64,000 nt of DNA, taken from NCBI RefSeq assembly GCF_028554725.1, contig NC_071671.1:28148001-28212000 (forward strand), in the 5' to 3' direction. Position 1 is the first letter of the stretch. Every line of letters starts with the position of its first letter. The position numbers and the translations under genes are program-made. The notes below the pieces were generated by a model. It was given only the letters and a program-made list of their open reading frames with translations, was not told where the DNA came from and did not search any database. Below are positions 1 to 11,808 of this stretch, in pieces. This DNA comes from Zeugodacus cucurbitae. Its lineage: Eukaryota > Arthropoda > Insecta > Diptera > Tephritidae.

Positions 1-1326
1 ATACATAAGTATGTATGTATGTATGCCAATGAGCGTATGTATACATGAACACACACACACTTATGCGCATATCCTGCTGGAGTTGTTGTGACTCATGCTG
101 CCCTCAACGTTATCGATTTTTTGTAGATTTTTGGAGGTGCAAATTTTTAATATTAAATACACACATAACATTTTTCAATTTACTTTGGAAATCGCATTGA
201 AACACACCTGAAATTTGAATTTCGCTTGAATTAGTTCGACAATATTAGGCCCACTTCTCGGCTCGTAGATGTTGATAGTTTGATTTGTATGGCAGCCGCA
301 GATAAGGCAAGTTCTCTTCAAAAATTCTGATGATTTTTCTGACATTTCCCTTTTCTGTGCTAACAGGTACACTTTATAGTTTTAACCAAATAATTTCAAT
401 TAACTGTTCACCCACACTTTATTTATTGTGCAAAACCAATATTTACTATCATTTGTATATGATATATACACACGCGTATCGCGACACAATACACTCACGT
501 ATAAATGAGGCGATGTTGCCGTGCCTCTGCTGCTTCGCTACGATATGCAACACAAACAACCGACACGTCCTTAACTGTGAGCAAATGACATGTGAATGAA
601 CCGTTCATAACGAGCGCTCGTACTGCTTTGCAGCTGCCGGGCTTCTTGATTGTACAATGCACTGTAGTCCACTTCACTGGGCTGTTCCTTTGCCAACCTC
701 ATTTGTGCCAGTGTTAATATTTGAATTCTCTCTCTTTCTCAAACCAGAATATAAGCAGGTATCTTCTTTCAAGTCCTTTCTGTGGTATATATGTACATAT
801 GCATTTGGCTCATTCATTTCTGTCCCAAAATAGGTAGGTACTCGGTTTTGATATTCACTCTGTCAGCGCAAACCATAAATGTTTGAATATTTGGGACTCG
901 AAATAAACCTAAATTTGATAATACGATATTTAAAGAATTTTAAATTAATTGCAATTTTTAAACTCATAAATAAATAATTTAATAATAATAAAAAACATTT
1001 TGTATTATTTCATCTATTAGGAATAGATCCTACTTATCACCTTGTATTAATTGAATAAGTTAGAAATCTTATTATCTATAATACTATTGCACCTCGATTA
1101 TTCGTGAATTGTTTAACCAGCCATTAACCGGGAAAATCAATCATACTGAATGCTTCCATATTATTATAAAAATACGTTATTTTTCTAGAATCCATTACCT
1201 CTTTAATTCACCACAAAATTTTAAGAAACTGTTAAATCATCGCGCCTAAAGGTATACCAAGTTTATATAAGTTATGAAATGAACATAAACTGCATTATCG
1301 ACAAATGATACTATAGACAGAGAACG
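1..1326. other. Non-coding AT-rich DNA with TATG microsatellite
   Basis: A short (TATG)n microsatellite lies at about 9-28. The rest is unique-looking AT-rich sequence. The small open frames here (for example around 175-372 and 330-599) lack recognisable domains and overlap each other on opposite strands, so I do not call genes. A more GC-rich, CA/CG-rich patch at about 470-720 could be regulatory, but nothing specific is visible. At about 1108-1132 the sequence contains an ATTAACCGGGAAAATCAAT motif that recurs near 22.6 kb. Confidence 0.5.
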
Positions 1327-1382
1327 TATAAGCAAAGAACGTATTATTTATTATACGTATTATTATACGTGCTTTGCTTATA
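1327..1382. repeat. Palindrome with 17-bp arms
   Basis: The left arm (1327-1343, TATAAGCAAAGAACGTA) and the right arm (1366-1382) are inverted copies with one mismatch, separated by a 22-bp AT-rich spacer. The palindrome ends two bases before the terminal repeat of the next element. It could be a separate tiny foldback insertion or the target of that element. Confidence 0.6.
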
Positions 1383-1384
1383 TA

Positions 1385-1910
1385 CAGTATACACTCGAAA
1401 AGTAAATCGATTGGTATTTTGGGTAATTTACTTTTGAATAATAATCGAATAATTTACTTTTCCAAATATATACATAAATTATCTGTTTTTATAATATTAA
1501 ATGTATTTTTAAACTTAAAAAATTCATTCATTTATTTGCTTCAATAAAACATATGGATTTACATGAAAAACATATTTACTATGAAGAGAAAAAATCTTGA
1601 ATATTCTTTTGTTTTTTTCTTTTGCAATATATTTTGCAAAAAGTCTGACACCTGATTTGCATCGTTTTGATTTTTAAACCAGTGGATCAAGTAGGAGAGT
1701 TTATTTACTAAAAAGACGCGATAAACAAGAGAATAAGTGTTTTAGCAACATCGTAAAAAACGCTGCTTGCTTCGTTTCGAATTTTTTATCACACTCTCTG
1801 AAAAGTATATTAAAAAATTTACTTTTTCGAGGTGCATGTGTAATCTTAAAGGTGATTAACTTTTCCGCGATTATTTACTTTCTGAGAATTTACTTTTCGA
1901 GAGTATACTG
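1385..1910. mobile_element. Non-autonomous TIR element, family A, copy 1
   Basis: The ends are inverted: CAGTATACACTCGAAAAGTA at the left and its complement (…TTTACTTTTCGAGAGTATACTG) at the right, with one difference. A TA precedes the left end, as expected for a Tc1/mariner-type insertion, but the right flank reads CA. The motif ATTTACTTTT recurs several times just inside both ends, as transposase-binding repeats often do. No coding capacity is visible. A second, left-truncated copy lies at 20270-20737. Confidence 0.75.
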
Positions 1911-2167
1911 CATTAGCACATTTATATGTAATCATATGTAATCATGTGTTCTAATATGACATTTATTTATGAATGCATGCAAAATTAATTCATTTCAAAT
2001 AAATTATGAGATTTCAGAGGCATATTTGTAGTCAAAATGTTTAAACGGACCTACATTTTAATGTTTTAAAATAATATACCAACTTTCTTAAAAAATTTTA
2101 TATTTTATTTCATATATGTATATACAAAAGCGCTTACGTACATATGTAGATACATCCTAGATACAAA

Positions 2168-3691
2168 CAGCTACGGTCAACTAAATAACAACGATGTGCA
2201 CCAAAGAAATCTTTTTGTCCTAACACCAAATATTTCTTTAATCTGATAAAAAATTTAGCTTGATTTCAATTTTAAAATTGTTCCCATGCGTTATAAATCT
2301 ATGCTTATTCAAAAAGTCCCGTTAGTTTACAAACCTCATGTGTTTTTCTGAAGTAGGCTTAAATTACAGTCGGTCACAGTGTTTGAATACTTTTTTTATC
2401 CACATTTACAAATAATTGAGGTAAGTTTCTTTAATTTATGCATAATATAATAAATTCTAAAATTATTGTGCATAATTAGCTTTCGTAAAACGGGCAGAAA
2501 CAAATGCTATTATTAATATGAGCAACGATGCGAAGTACTATTTTGAGATTGCACAATCTTTAAAGATCTTTAAAATAACGGGTTTCAACACTGTTCAGTA
2601 TTTTAAATCCTATAAAACCACAGTTAGAGTGCCAAGCAAGAAAATACCTTTTACAACCACCGCTAGAGATGACGAGTGAATCAAAAAAATTCCCCCAAAA
2701 ACAGCAAATGAAATTCGCGTAGATATTTTTGGCGAAAATGATAGAGCTCCAACGGTAGAAACTGTCAAAAATCATTTAAGAGAAAAATTACTGTTTTGGA
2801 GGATTTCACGAAAGGAGCCACTGCGGCCTGAGCAAAATCGTAAACAACGACTTCAATTCACCAAGAAATACCGTCATTGGACTCTAAAGGAGTGGAAAAG
2901 AGTCATATTTTCGGAAGGAACTAAAATAAATACACTTCCACCAGATGGAAAAACTTCCGTTCGGCTTCCACGAAGTAAAGGGTTTGACCCCAAGTACAGT
3001 CGCCACACGCTGCAGCACGGCGGGGGTACTATAATGATATGTGATGTTGTATCATGAAGGGGTGTTGGGCCTATAACAAAAATTGAGGGCCATATGGATC
3101 AGTACTAGTATATTTCTATACTGAGAGGTGTAATGATTCCATATTTCGACGACTATGTTAGTATTACTTGGCTGTTACAGCAAGATACCGCGGAGTCAAC
3201 TAAACGATGGATGGACGAAAATATAATTTGTTTATTAGACTGACTTTTGTGCAGACCAGACCTGAATTCTATTGAGAATCTCTGGAGCCAATTAAAAACG
3301 AAGGTTCGATTTAACAAAATCGGAAATTTCATCGAACAATTAGGAAGGGTAAAGATAGAATGGAGAGCAATTTCCAGAAGCAGATGTCAAGCCTTACTCA
3401 AATAAAAATAATCAAGCCACAAAATATTAACTTTTCAATAACAAACACATTTTTTTTAACAATATATCAAGCGTTGCTAATTACGTGACCGAGATGTTTT
3501 AGTAGATATTTTTTAAATAGTTTAAAACGTAGTGCAGAATAAAATAAAATTAAAAAACTACATATTATTTAAAAAGCAACTAAATATCGCTTAATTAACT
3601 CAACAAGTTTCAATTATTCTAGTCAACTTTTCGACTTAGGAATGATTACATGACTGAAACAGCAGCGTTGCTAATTAGTTGACCGTAGCTG
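2168..3691 (+). mobile_element. Tc1-like DNA transposon (inactive)
   Basis: The element is bounded by inverted ends: CAGCTACGGTCAACTAA at 2168 and its complement at 3675-3691. TA follows the right end; the left flank is AA, so the TA duplication has decayed. Related sub-repeats occur about 200 bp inside each end (near 2364 and at 3469-3497), giving the IR/DR layout known for some Tc1 elements. The body encodes the dead transposase listed separately. The length of about 1.5 kb is normal for Tc1. Confidence 0.85.
2580..3406 (+). pseudogene. Tc1-like transposase pseudogene
   Basis: This is a cut-and-paste transposase of the Tc1/mariner superfamily. A single frame gives, in order, a helix-turn-helix region (RVPSKKIPFTTTARDDE), a linker with TANEIRVDIF, then the catalytic part: VIFSEGTKIN (usually VIFSDE), QQDTAEST (usually QQDNAPxH) and CRPDLNSIENLWSQLK (usually SPDLNPIENLW). 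In-frame stops occur after DDE, in the middle of the DDE domain and before the PDLN motif. The catalytic D/E residues are partly replaced. The gene is clearly dead; the family assignment is firm and the subfamily is unknown. Confidence 0.85.
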
Positions 3692-3839
3692 TATGTATGG
3701 ACATCTTCCAATATTCGAATTGACGAACAAGTAATGCATACACAAACTTACATTCGCAAATGCGTACACGTAAGTTTGTCAACCATCACAAAAAATCAAA
3801 AGCTATTTCTACAAAAACAACAAGCGCCTCAAACGCATA

Positions 3840-4230
3840 AGGGGCCATCCATAAATTACGTCACACCTTGAAGGGGGGGAGGGTATCATTCAGAAGTGAC
3901 AATGTGTGACAAGGGGCAGGGGGGGTCAAAAGCTTTGTGACATCACATTTCAAAATTTAGGGCAACATCGTTTCCCGCTCTGCTGCGCTCCTGGGTGCTA
4001 GACGACTGGCTGCTCTGTACCACGCCGATCACGCAGCAGCATAATTAAGTATCTATTATTTCTTGACTAGTCATTCGTTGTCTCTGTACTTTAATATTTA
4101 ACTAAATGTTGATTTTATTAAAGATTATTTAATAAATATAAGAATAAATATAATAACCTGTTTGTTTTTTATTTTATGATAAATCTATAAAATTGGAAAA
4201 TGGGTGACGTCACGTCAAAGTATGCTGTTA
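3840..4230. repeat. G-rich dispersed repeat (CCATCCATAAATTACGTCA type)
   Basis: The segment starts with GGGGCCATCCATAAATTACG followed by a G-rich run and TGTGACAAGGGGCAGGGGGG, then TCAAAAGC. A TGACGTCACGTCA sequence lies near the far side (about 4203-4217). This sequence type is familiar as a dispersed non-coding repeat in arthropod genomes, but I cannot name its family or define its ends. Confidence 0.4.
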
Positions 4231-4801
4231 TGTTTATTAATGCTATATATCTGTTTGCCACACAAAAAATGGACGTTAACACCTTGCTCATAGTACAGTA
4301 TTAGTCCACTATGCAGATCAGGTCGCTTCATAGCAATTAGGTATACAGGGAAAAATGATTTGCTTTTTGTTTTTTGGCTGTCGCGGTGTCAACATCTCGA
4401 CTATTGGAATTATAAAAACAACTAACGAGGATGTAAGCAATTATTAAAAATAATTCCTATAAAATCAACAACTAACTTTCATTTTAGTTAAAAATGTGAC
4501 TTGGAACCGAATTTCGTCTAAGGAACAGATCCAGATTGAGATGATGAACGAAGATGTTTGAAAAAATTATGTAAATACTGCTGAAGTAATGTAGAATCGA
4601 AAAACCATACGAAACTTTTTGGAAACCCCGAGGAATACAAAAAACATAAGCGTACTGGACCAAAATTTTCGATAAATGAACGTACCAAATGCGGCCATTC
4701 GCAAGAATTTGGCAACTCAGGACTTGATGAGTCGTATGAAAGCAAAATATATATGGAATTGTTGGACAGTGAATTTATCACGTTTGCTGAGGCATATCAT
4801 G
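4231..4801. other. Non-coding segment before RTE copy A
   Basis: AT-rich sequence without terminal repeats. A + strand open frame runs through about 4676-4801 and then directly into the retroelement in the antisense direction. It has no recognisable domain and its start is arbitrary, so I do not call it a gene. Confidence 0.4.
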
Positions 4802-7560
4802 GCGACAACTGGTTATACCAAGCGAAGCCAGGTCCCTCTCCACCTGGTCCTTCCATCGGAGTGAAGGTCTCCCTCTTCCTCGGCTTCCACCCGCGGGTAC
4901 TGCATCGAATACTTTCAGAGCTGGAGCACTTTCGCTGGACTATGTCTATGTCGTCGAATAACACATACAGCTCATCGTTCCATCGTCTGCGGTATTCGCC
5001 GTTGCCAATGTGTAAGGGTCCATAAATCTTCCGCAAAACCTTTCTCTCGAAAACTCCTAGTGCCGTCTCATCGGATGTTGACATCGTCCACGCTTCTGCA
5101 CCGTAAAGTAGGACGGGAATGATGAGGGACATTTAGAGTTTGGTTTTTGTTCGTCGAGAGAGGACTTTACTTTTGAATTGCCTACTTAGTCCATAGTAGC
5201 ACCTGTTGGCAAGAGTGATTATGCGTTGGATTTCCAGGCTGACATTGTTATTGCTGTTAATGCTGGTTCCCAGGTAGACGAAATTATCTACAACTTCAAA
5301 GTTATGACTGTCAACAGTGACGTGGGAGCTAAGACGCGAATGCGCTGACTGTTTGTTTGATGACAGGAGATATTTCGTCTTGTCCTCGTTCACCACCAGA
5401 CCCATACGCTTCGCTTCCTTATCCAGTCTGGAAAAAGCAGAACTAACGGCGCGGGTGTTGTTTCCAATGATATCGATATCATCGGCGTACGCCAGTAGCT
5501 GTACACTCTTGTAGAAGATTGTACCTTCTCTATTTAGCTCTGCAGCTCTTATAATTTTTTCCAGCATCAATTTAAAGAAGTCGCACGATAGTGAGTCACC
5601 TTGTCTGAAACCTCGTCTGGTATCGAACGGCTCGGAGAGGTCCTTCCCGATCCTGACGGAGCTTTTGGTGTTGCTCAACGTCAGCTTACACAGCCGTATT
5701 AGTTTTGCGGGGATACCAAATTCAGACATCGCGATGGTGTGTGTCGATCCTATTTTCACGGGTCTTCTCCAAAATTTGGCGCATGGTGAATATCTGGTCT
5801 GTTGTTGATTTTCCAGGTCTAAAGCCACACTGATAAGGTCCAATCAGTTTGTTGACGGTGGGCTTTAGTCTTTCACACAATACGCTCGACAGAACCTTAT
5901 ACGCGATGTTGAGGAGGCTTATCCCACGGTAATTGGCGCAAATTGTGGGGTCTCCCTTTTTGTGTATTGGGCAGAGTACACTGAGATTCCAATCGTCAGG
6001 TATGCTTTCTTCCGACCATATTCTGCAAAGAAGCTGATGCATGCACCTTATCAGCTCTTCGCCGCCGTATTTGAATAGCTCGGTCGGTAATCCATCGGCC
6101 CCCGCCGCCTTATTGTTCTTCAAGCGGGTAATTGCTATTCGAATTTCTTCACGGTCGGGCAATGGAACATCTGCTCCATCGTCGTCGATTGGGGAATCGG
6201 GTTCGCCATCTCCTGTTGTTGTACTTTCACTGCCAGTCAGCAGGCTGGAGAAGTGTTCCCTCCACAAACTCAGTATACTCTGGTCATCTATAACTAGATC
6301 ACCTCTGGGGGTCCTACAGGAGTGTGCTCCGGTCTTGAAACCTTCAGTTAGTCGCCGGATCTTTTCGTAAAATTTTCGAGCATTACCCCTGTCGGCCAGC
6401 TTGTCAAGCTCTTCATACTCACGCATTTTGGCCTCTTTCTTTTTTTGTCTGCAAATGCGTCTCGCTTCCCTCTTCAGCTCCCGGTATCTATCCCATCCTA
6501 CACGTGTTGCGGTCGATCGCAACATTGCGAGGTAGGCAGTCTGTTTTCTCTCCACTGCGAGACGACAATCCTCATCATATCAGCTGTTTTTTTGGCTTTT
6601 CCGAAAACCAATGGTTTCGGTTGCAGCTGTACGTAAGGAGTTTGATATGCCGTCCCACAGCTCCCTTATACCGAAATGCTGATGAGTGCTCTCAGAGAGC
6701 AGGAGTGCAAGTCGAGTAGAAAATCGTTCGGCTGTCGGTTGTGATTGCAGCTTCTCGATGTCGAACCTTCCTTGTGTTTGTTGACGTGTGCGCTTTTCTA
6801 CACAGAGTCGGGTGCGTATTTTAGCTGCTACAAGATAGTGGTCCGAGTCAATGTTGGGACCACGAAGCGTACGCACATCAGAAACACTGGAGACATGTCG
6901 TCCATCTATCACAACATGATCGATCTGGTTGCGAGTGATTCGATCCGGGGAGAGCCAAGTAGCTTGATGGATTTTCTTATGCTGGAATCTAGTACTACAG
7001 ACGACCATATTTCGGGCCCCGGCGAAATCGATCAACCTCAGACCGTTTGGTGATGTTTCGTCATGGAGGCTGAATTTTCCGACTGTTGTGCCAAAGACAC
7101 CTTCTTTACCCACCCTAGCGTTGAAATCGCCAAGCACGATTTTGACATCGTGGCGGGGGCAGCGCTCATAGGTACGTTCTAGGCGCTCATATAAGGTATC
7201 TTTGATCACTTCGTCCTTCTCTTCCGTCGGGGCGTGGGCGCAAATCAGCGATATGTTGAAGAACCTCGCATTGATGCGGATTGTGGCTAGACGTTCATCC
7301 ACCGGAGTGAATGCCAGGACTCGACGACGGACTCTCTCCCACCACGAATCCCACACCGAATTTGCGTTCCTTTATATGGCCGCTGTAGTAGATGTCACAA
7401 GGACCCACCTTCTTCCGTCCTTGTCCCGTCCATCGCATTTCTTGGATTGCGGTGATGTCAACCTTTCATCTTACGAGGACATCAACCAGCTGGGCAGAGG
7501 CACCTTCCCAATTAAGGGTCCGGACATTCCAGGTACATGCCCTTAAATCGTAGTCCTTTA
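4802..7560 (-). pseudogene. RTE endonuclease-reverse transcriptase pseudogene (copy A)
   Basis: The polyprotein nicks target DNA and copies element RNA. The endonuclease begins with TWNVRTLN (about 7540), followed by LGDFNARVG (about 7120) and SDHYLVAAK (about 6840). The reverse transcriptase follows: NNKAAGADGLPTELFK, GFRPGKSTTDQ, GFRQGDSLSC and the catalytic AYADDIDIIG (about 5490). Breaks seen: an in-frame stop near 7465, frameshifts near 6570 and 5780, and loss of the FVDFKAAFD block (motif A, with a catalytic Asp) between THH and MSEFG near 5730. Loss of motif A alone would abolish polymerase activity. Domain identification is firm; RTE/BovB clade is inferred from the EN and C-terminal motifs. 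Confidence 0.88.
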
Positions 7561-7779
7561 AACGTTTGCAGTGGTCGTCATCAAAATTGTGATCTCTCAT
7601 CCAAGGCTGTTTTGTTCTTTTCATTGGGGGGTGTTTTTATGTGGTGGGTCCCAAACCCTACGCACAACCGCATAAGCGGGTTTTGCCTTCTCACTTAAGC
7701 TCGCCTCCAAACGGATATCTGTTGGCTACCCAGAGGATACTTGGTCTAAGACCGGAAGTCGTGAGCTGCTTGAGCCAAT
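4802..7779 (-). mobile_element. RTE/BovB-type non-LTR retrotransposon, copy A
   Basis: This minus-strand retrotransposon reads from a 5' leader (about 7779-7560) through an AP-endonuclease domain and a reverse transcriptase. The 5' end is better preserved than in any other copy. The 3' end is missing: compared with copies B, C and D, the last roughly 100 bp of the element (GGTTTGxCGCC side) are absent, which is unusual for target-primed insertion and suggests a later deletion. No target-site duplication is visible. Relative to copy B, a block of about 55 bp is also lost near 4934, removing the WLGHVVRM segment typical of RTE proteins. Confidence 0.88.
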
Positions 7780-7781
7780 TT

Positions 7782-7981
7782 AATTTAACAAAAATATTTC
7801 AATTAATCTTCGATTCGATTTAGGCGTTAATAGCGTAAAATGTCTGTCTGAGAAAGAGCTATGAAAATCTGTTGGAAGCAGTCTATGTTGTCTGTAAATC
7901 GAAACGTATTTTTTTTATTTGCTAATTATTTTTTCATTGCATTATTTCTTATTTTTATGTATGTTTTTTTTAACTATGAAA
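7782..7981. repeat. Dispersed ~200-bp repeat, copy 1
   Basis: The segment from AATTTAACAAAAATATTTC onward is nearly identical to 25126-25339, including TCTGTCTGAGAAAGAGC and GGAAGCAGTCTATGTTGTC. The second copy differs by a few bases and by an extra stretch of about 13 bp before ATGAAAA. The segment begins immediately next to the 5' end of RTE copy A. No ends or coding sequence are recognisable. Confidence 0.8.
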
Positions 7982-8000
7982 ATTAGAATTAAAAGTTATA

Positions 8001-8882
8001 TCTATACTAATATTATAAAGAGGAAATGTTTGTTTTTTTGTTTGTTTGTCTCGAATAGGCTCCGAAACTACTGAACCGATTTGAAAAATTCTTTCACCGT
8101 TGGAAAGCTATACTATCCCTGAGTGACATAGGCTATATTTAGTTAAAAAAAAATAGGGTTCCTTACCAAAACTCCGATAATGTAAAAAAATACCAAAAAA
8201 CGTTTTTTAATCGCGAATGCTGCGAAAACGATTGAAGATATAACAAAGTGATGTATTACAATTTTGTAGAACTTATCATTATCTACAAAAAACGTCCCGA
8301 CATCATATCTCTAACTATTATAGTTTTTTCACAATAAGCGATTTTATATAAAAAAATTAATTGAAATACCACTACTTGAAAAGGCTCTTTATTTGTACCT
8401 AAGTATTAATCCTTACCGAAATAAATAATTTATCATTTAAGATCGCTTCAAAACCTTTATATAACTTTTTGAATTATTAGATTCTGACATTCCATTCAAA
8501 AGATATCACGAGTTAAAAATTTTTAAAAGTCGCTCGGCGGCGAACTATGCGTTGTAGAGTTGTAGGCGTCAGGGTTAAGATCACTCGCGCAGTCGGCTCC
8601 CTACTGAATGGTCGTGTGCGTAATTAAAAAAAATTGTCGCTTGATAATATTTTGTCGCTTGATAATACTTCGTTTAGTAGGTAACTAAACCCATTCAAAA
8701 AGATCTAGACCCATATATATAGCACAGATATTGTACATTTAGTTATCCTAAGAAATGAATTGAATAAGTTTTATGATTTAATTTTAATAAATAGGTTGTA
8801 GTTTTGTATGTTGTTATAGTAGGTAGTTGTAAGAACATCAAAGATTAGTTTAAAGGCGTTTTTTTCTTTTATCATTTAAAAA
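8001..8882 (+). other. Helitron 5' terminal and leader region
   Basis: Non-coding Helitron sequence. It starts with the TC terminus and continues with the common insect text CTACTGAACCGATTTG (about 8070-8085). No protein-coding signal is visible before the ATG at 8883. Confidence 0.7.
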
Positions 8883-10298
8883 ATGCCCAAAACATCAAGA
8901 TCTCAACTTTCTAGAAATAATTCCCAGGCCAGGGCCAAAAAAATATGTCGAAATAAAGAATCTTCATCTGAAACTGAAAATCGTATTTTAAATCAGAGAG
9001 AATATGTAGCGCAATCGCGTGCCAGAGAGTCGAGTACCGAGCGTTCGCAACGGCTCGCTGAACAAAACATGAGAACCTCTCAAAGACGCGCGGGGGAGTT
9101 CAGTCTTGAGCGTTCGCAGCGCCTAGCTGAACAAAATTTAACAACTTATCATGTGCACGCGCGAGAGTCAAGTACTGAGCGTTTGCAGCGGCTTGAAGAG
9201 CAAAATTCCAGAAGTATACAATCCCGCACTAGGGAATCAAGCTCTGAGCGTTCCCAACGCCTTCAAGACCAGAGAGAACGACAACAGACTTCAAGAGCTA
9301 GAGTCCGCAATCGAGTTGTAGCTCACAGTAACAGATCGGCTTTTAAATACTATCCACAGATTGATTATGCTCGACAGTCTTCCGTCCAAATCGGCGACAT
9401 GAATAAGATTTGCCCTAAGTGTTCTGCCAAAAAATGGGTCGATGAAACTAATGGTATGTGTTGTGCTTCTGGAAAAGTTATTATCCCCAATATTCAAGAA
9501 CCACCACAGCCAATAAAAAATCTATTGACAAATAAATAAATAAACATAGCTCCAACGCTAAAAATAGATTTAATTAATGAACTACAGACAGCACTGAAAA
9601 GCCACAACGTATATATACGAAGCTGTAAACAAAATATTGAACGCAACTCTTCGGATAATTTAAAGCTAATTATTCTTTCCGACCGCCCACCGCAGACTGC
9701 TCACCCGGGTAGATACAATTCTCCAGCTGTAAACGAGGTAGCTGTTCTCTTGGTTGACGAAGAAAAAGGCCCCAGAGACATAGTGCTGCACGGAAGAGAC
9801 GGCCAACTTAAAAGGGTATCCGAGTTACATCGATCATATGATCCACTACAGTATCCCTTAATGATCGTTAAAGGAGAAGACGGTTATTATTTAACCATTC
9901 CACCGGAAGGTACAGCGCGTAACAAAACTATGACATGCATGCAATTTTATGCATTCAGGTTGATGGTTAGAGCAAACAGTTTTAATTCATTACATTATTA
10001 CAGGGACTTATTTAGCCAATATATTGTCGATATGATGGCAAAAATGATATCGGAACGATTGAATTACATATGTCGTAACCAACAGAGACTAAGGGCTGAA
10101 GAATACATTCATCTCAGAGACGCTTTAAATCAAGACGGAAATGTTGACCCATCAAATATCGGTCAGCGCGTAATTTTACCATCTTCATTTACAGGTTCTC
10201 CACGTTACCTGCATGAGAAAACACAAGTCGCGATGACTTATGTCCGAAACTACGGGAGACCAGAATTATTTGTCACGTTTACGTGCAATCCTGAATGA
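8883..10298 (+). pseudogene. Helitron Rep N-terminal region (broken)
   Basis: The first open part (8883-9539, 218 residues) contains four tandem 23-residue repeats of the form RARESSTERSQRLAEQN-x6 (9018-9293), then a zinc-binding motif CPKCSAKKWVDE…CC…GKV at about residues 178-200. A stop at 9537-9539 interrupts it, but the same frame continues (INIAPTLKIDLINELQ…). Material normally found here in Helitron proteins appears deleted. The frame then runs through RPELFVTFTCNPE and ends at a TGA (10296-10298) where Helitrons normally have Trp (NPxWPEI). These are known Helitron N-terminal hallmarks. The 23-mer repeats are highly charged and probably helical. Confidence 0.85.
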
Positions 10299-11808
10299 CC
10301 TGAAATTAAAGCGGAACTACTACCTGGTCAGCGATCTTTCGATCGTCATGACATCATTTCAAGGGTGTTTCACTTAAAAATGAAGAAATTCATAAAATTA
10401 TTCAACAAAGATGAAATATTCGGCAAAGTGAAATGTTACATGGTGAGTGTGGAGTGGCAGAAGCGAGGTTTACCACACTGTCATATGCTGTTTTGGCTAG
10501 AGACAAAAATCCAACCAGACGAAATTGATAGGGTCATAGTTGCGGAACTTCCCAACCAACAAAACGATCCAATATTGTACGATATCGTAACTAAAAATAT
10601 GGTGCACGAACCATGCGGAGAACATAACTTAACAGCACCATGTATGAAAAACGGCATTTGCACAAAAAAAAAATACCCGCGACGTTTGGTCAATGAAACT
10701 CAAACCGGAGATGACGGATATCCAGTATATCGTCGTCGTGATGCCGCAAATGGAGGTCAGAGCGCTTCGCTCAATATCAGAGGCAGTAATTTCACTATAG
10801 ATAATAGCTGGATTGTCCCTTATTCTCCACTTTTGTGCAGGACGTTCAATGCTCACATAAATGTTGAGTACTGTCACTCAGTTCAATCCATCAAATACAT
10901 TTGTAAATACATAAATAAAGGATCGGATCAAGCCACATTTGGCGTCAGAAACCCAAATGATGAAGTGGAAAACTACGTGAATGGCCGCTACATAAGTACT
11001 TCCGAAGCTGCCTGGCGAATATTGGAATTTCCGATCCACGAGCGTCATCCTACAGTCTTGCAGTTAGCTGTTCACTTAGAAAATGGCCAAAGGGTGTATT
11101 TTACCGCAGGAACGGCAGAACAAGTGGCCCAAAATCCACGTAAACAACTTTGCTGGCTTTTTTTGAGCTATGTAATGAAGATGAATTCGCAAAAACACTT
11201 ATATACCACGAAGTCCCGCAATACTATACATGGGCCAATAATAAGTTCACAAGAAGGAAGCGTGGTGAGAACGTAGTTGGCCATCCAGGAATAAAAAAGA
11301 TGCAGCTTTAGGCAGAGTCTACTGTGTCCATCCTTCTCAATCCGAGTGTTTCTATCTTAGGACGTTACTACATCACGTACGGGGCCCAACCTCATTCCAG
11401 TACTTGAAAACCGTTGACGGAGTTCTCAAAGAAACATATCAAGCTGCTTGCCGTGCTAGAGGTTTGCTAGAAAACGATGACCATTGGGAAAATACTCTGA
11501 GAGAAGCTTTGCTTTCTCAATGTTCACAACAACTGAGAGAATTGTTTGTAGTCATACTTTTATTTTGTCAGCCATCGGAACCATTAAAATTATGGAACAT
11601 TTTCAAAGACAATTTATGTGAAGATATTAGACACAGAATCAGACAGCAAAATCTAAACTTCACCTTACCATACAATGCGGAAATTTACAACCAAGGTCTG
11701 ATACAAATAGAAAATAAACTGATGCAATTAAATGACAAAAGCCTAAGGGACTTTGGATTACCATGTTCAGTTCGTACAGAAAATAAAAGAAGCAGAGACA
11801 ATGACTAA
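10299..11808 (+). pseudogene. Helitron Rep (HUH) domain, copy 1
   Basis: This is the rolling-circle replication initiator that nicks and joins single-stranded DNA. The two-histidine motif appears as GLPHCHMLFWL (about 10468-10500). The double-tyrosine motif is YICKYINKG (about 10891-10917); both catalytic Tyr are present. The frame breaks twice: near 11150 (after NPRKQ the true continuation is in another frame, FFELCNEDEF) and in the A-run at 11294 (KK to DAALGRVYC). A third frame then carries LLHHVRGPTSFQYL…RSRDND to 11808. Both frameshifts are also present in the duplicated copy, so they predate the duplication. Confidence 0.87.

Noticed and set aside
1..60. TATG run as a telomeric or satellite array
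   Set aside because: It is a short microsatellite of a kind scattered throughout the window.
6041..7546. Plus-strand frames within RTE copy A
   Set aside because: They are antisense shadows of the endonuclease and reverse transcriptase.
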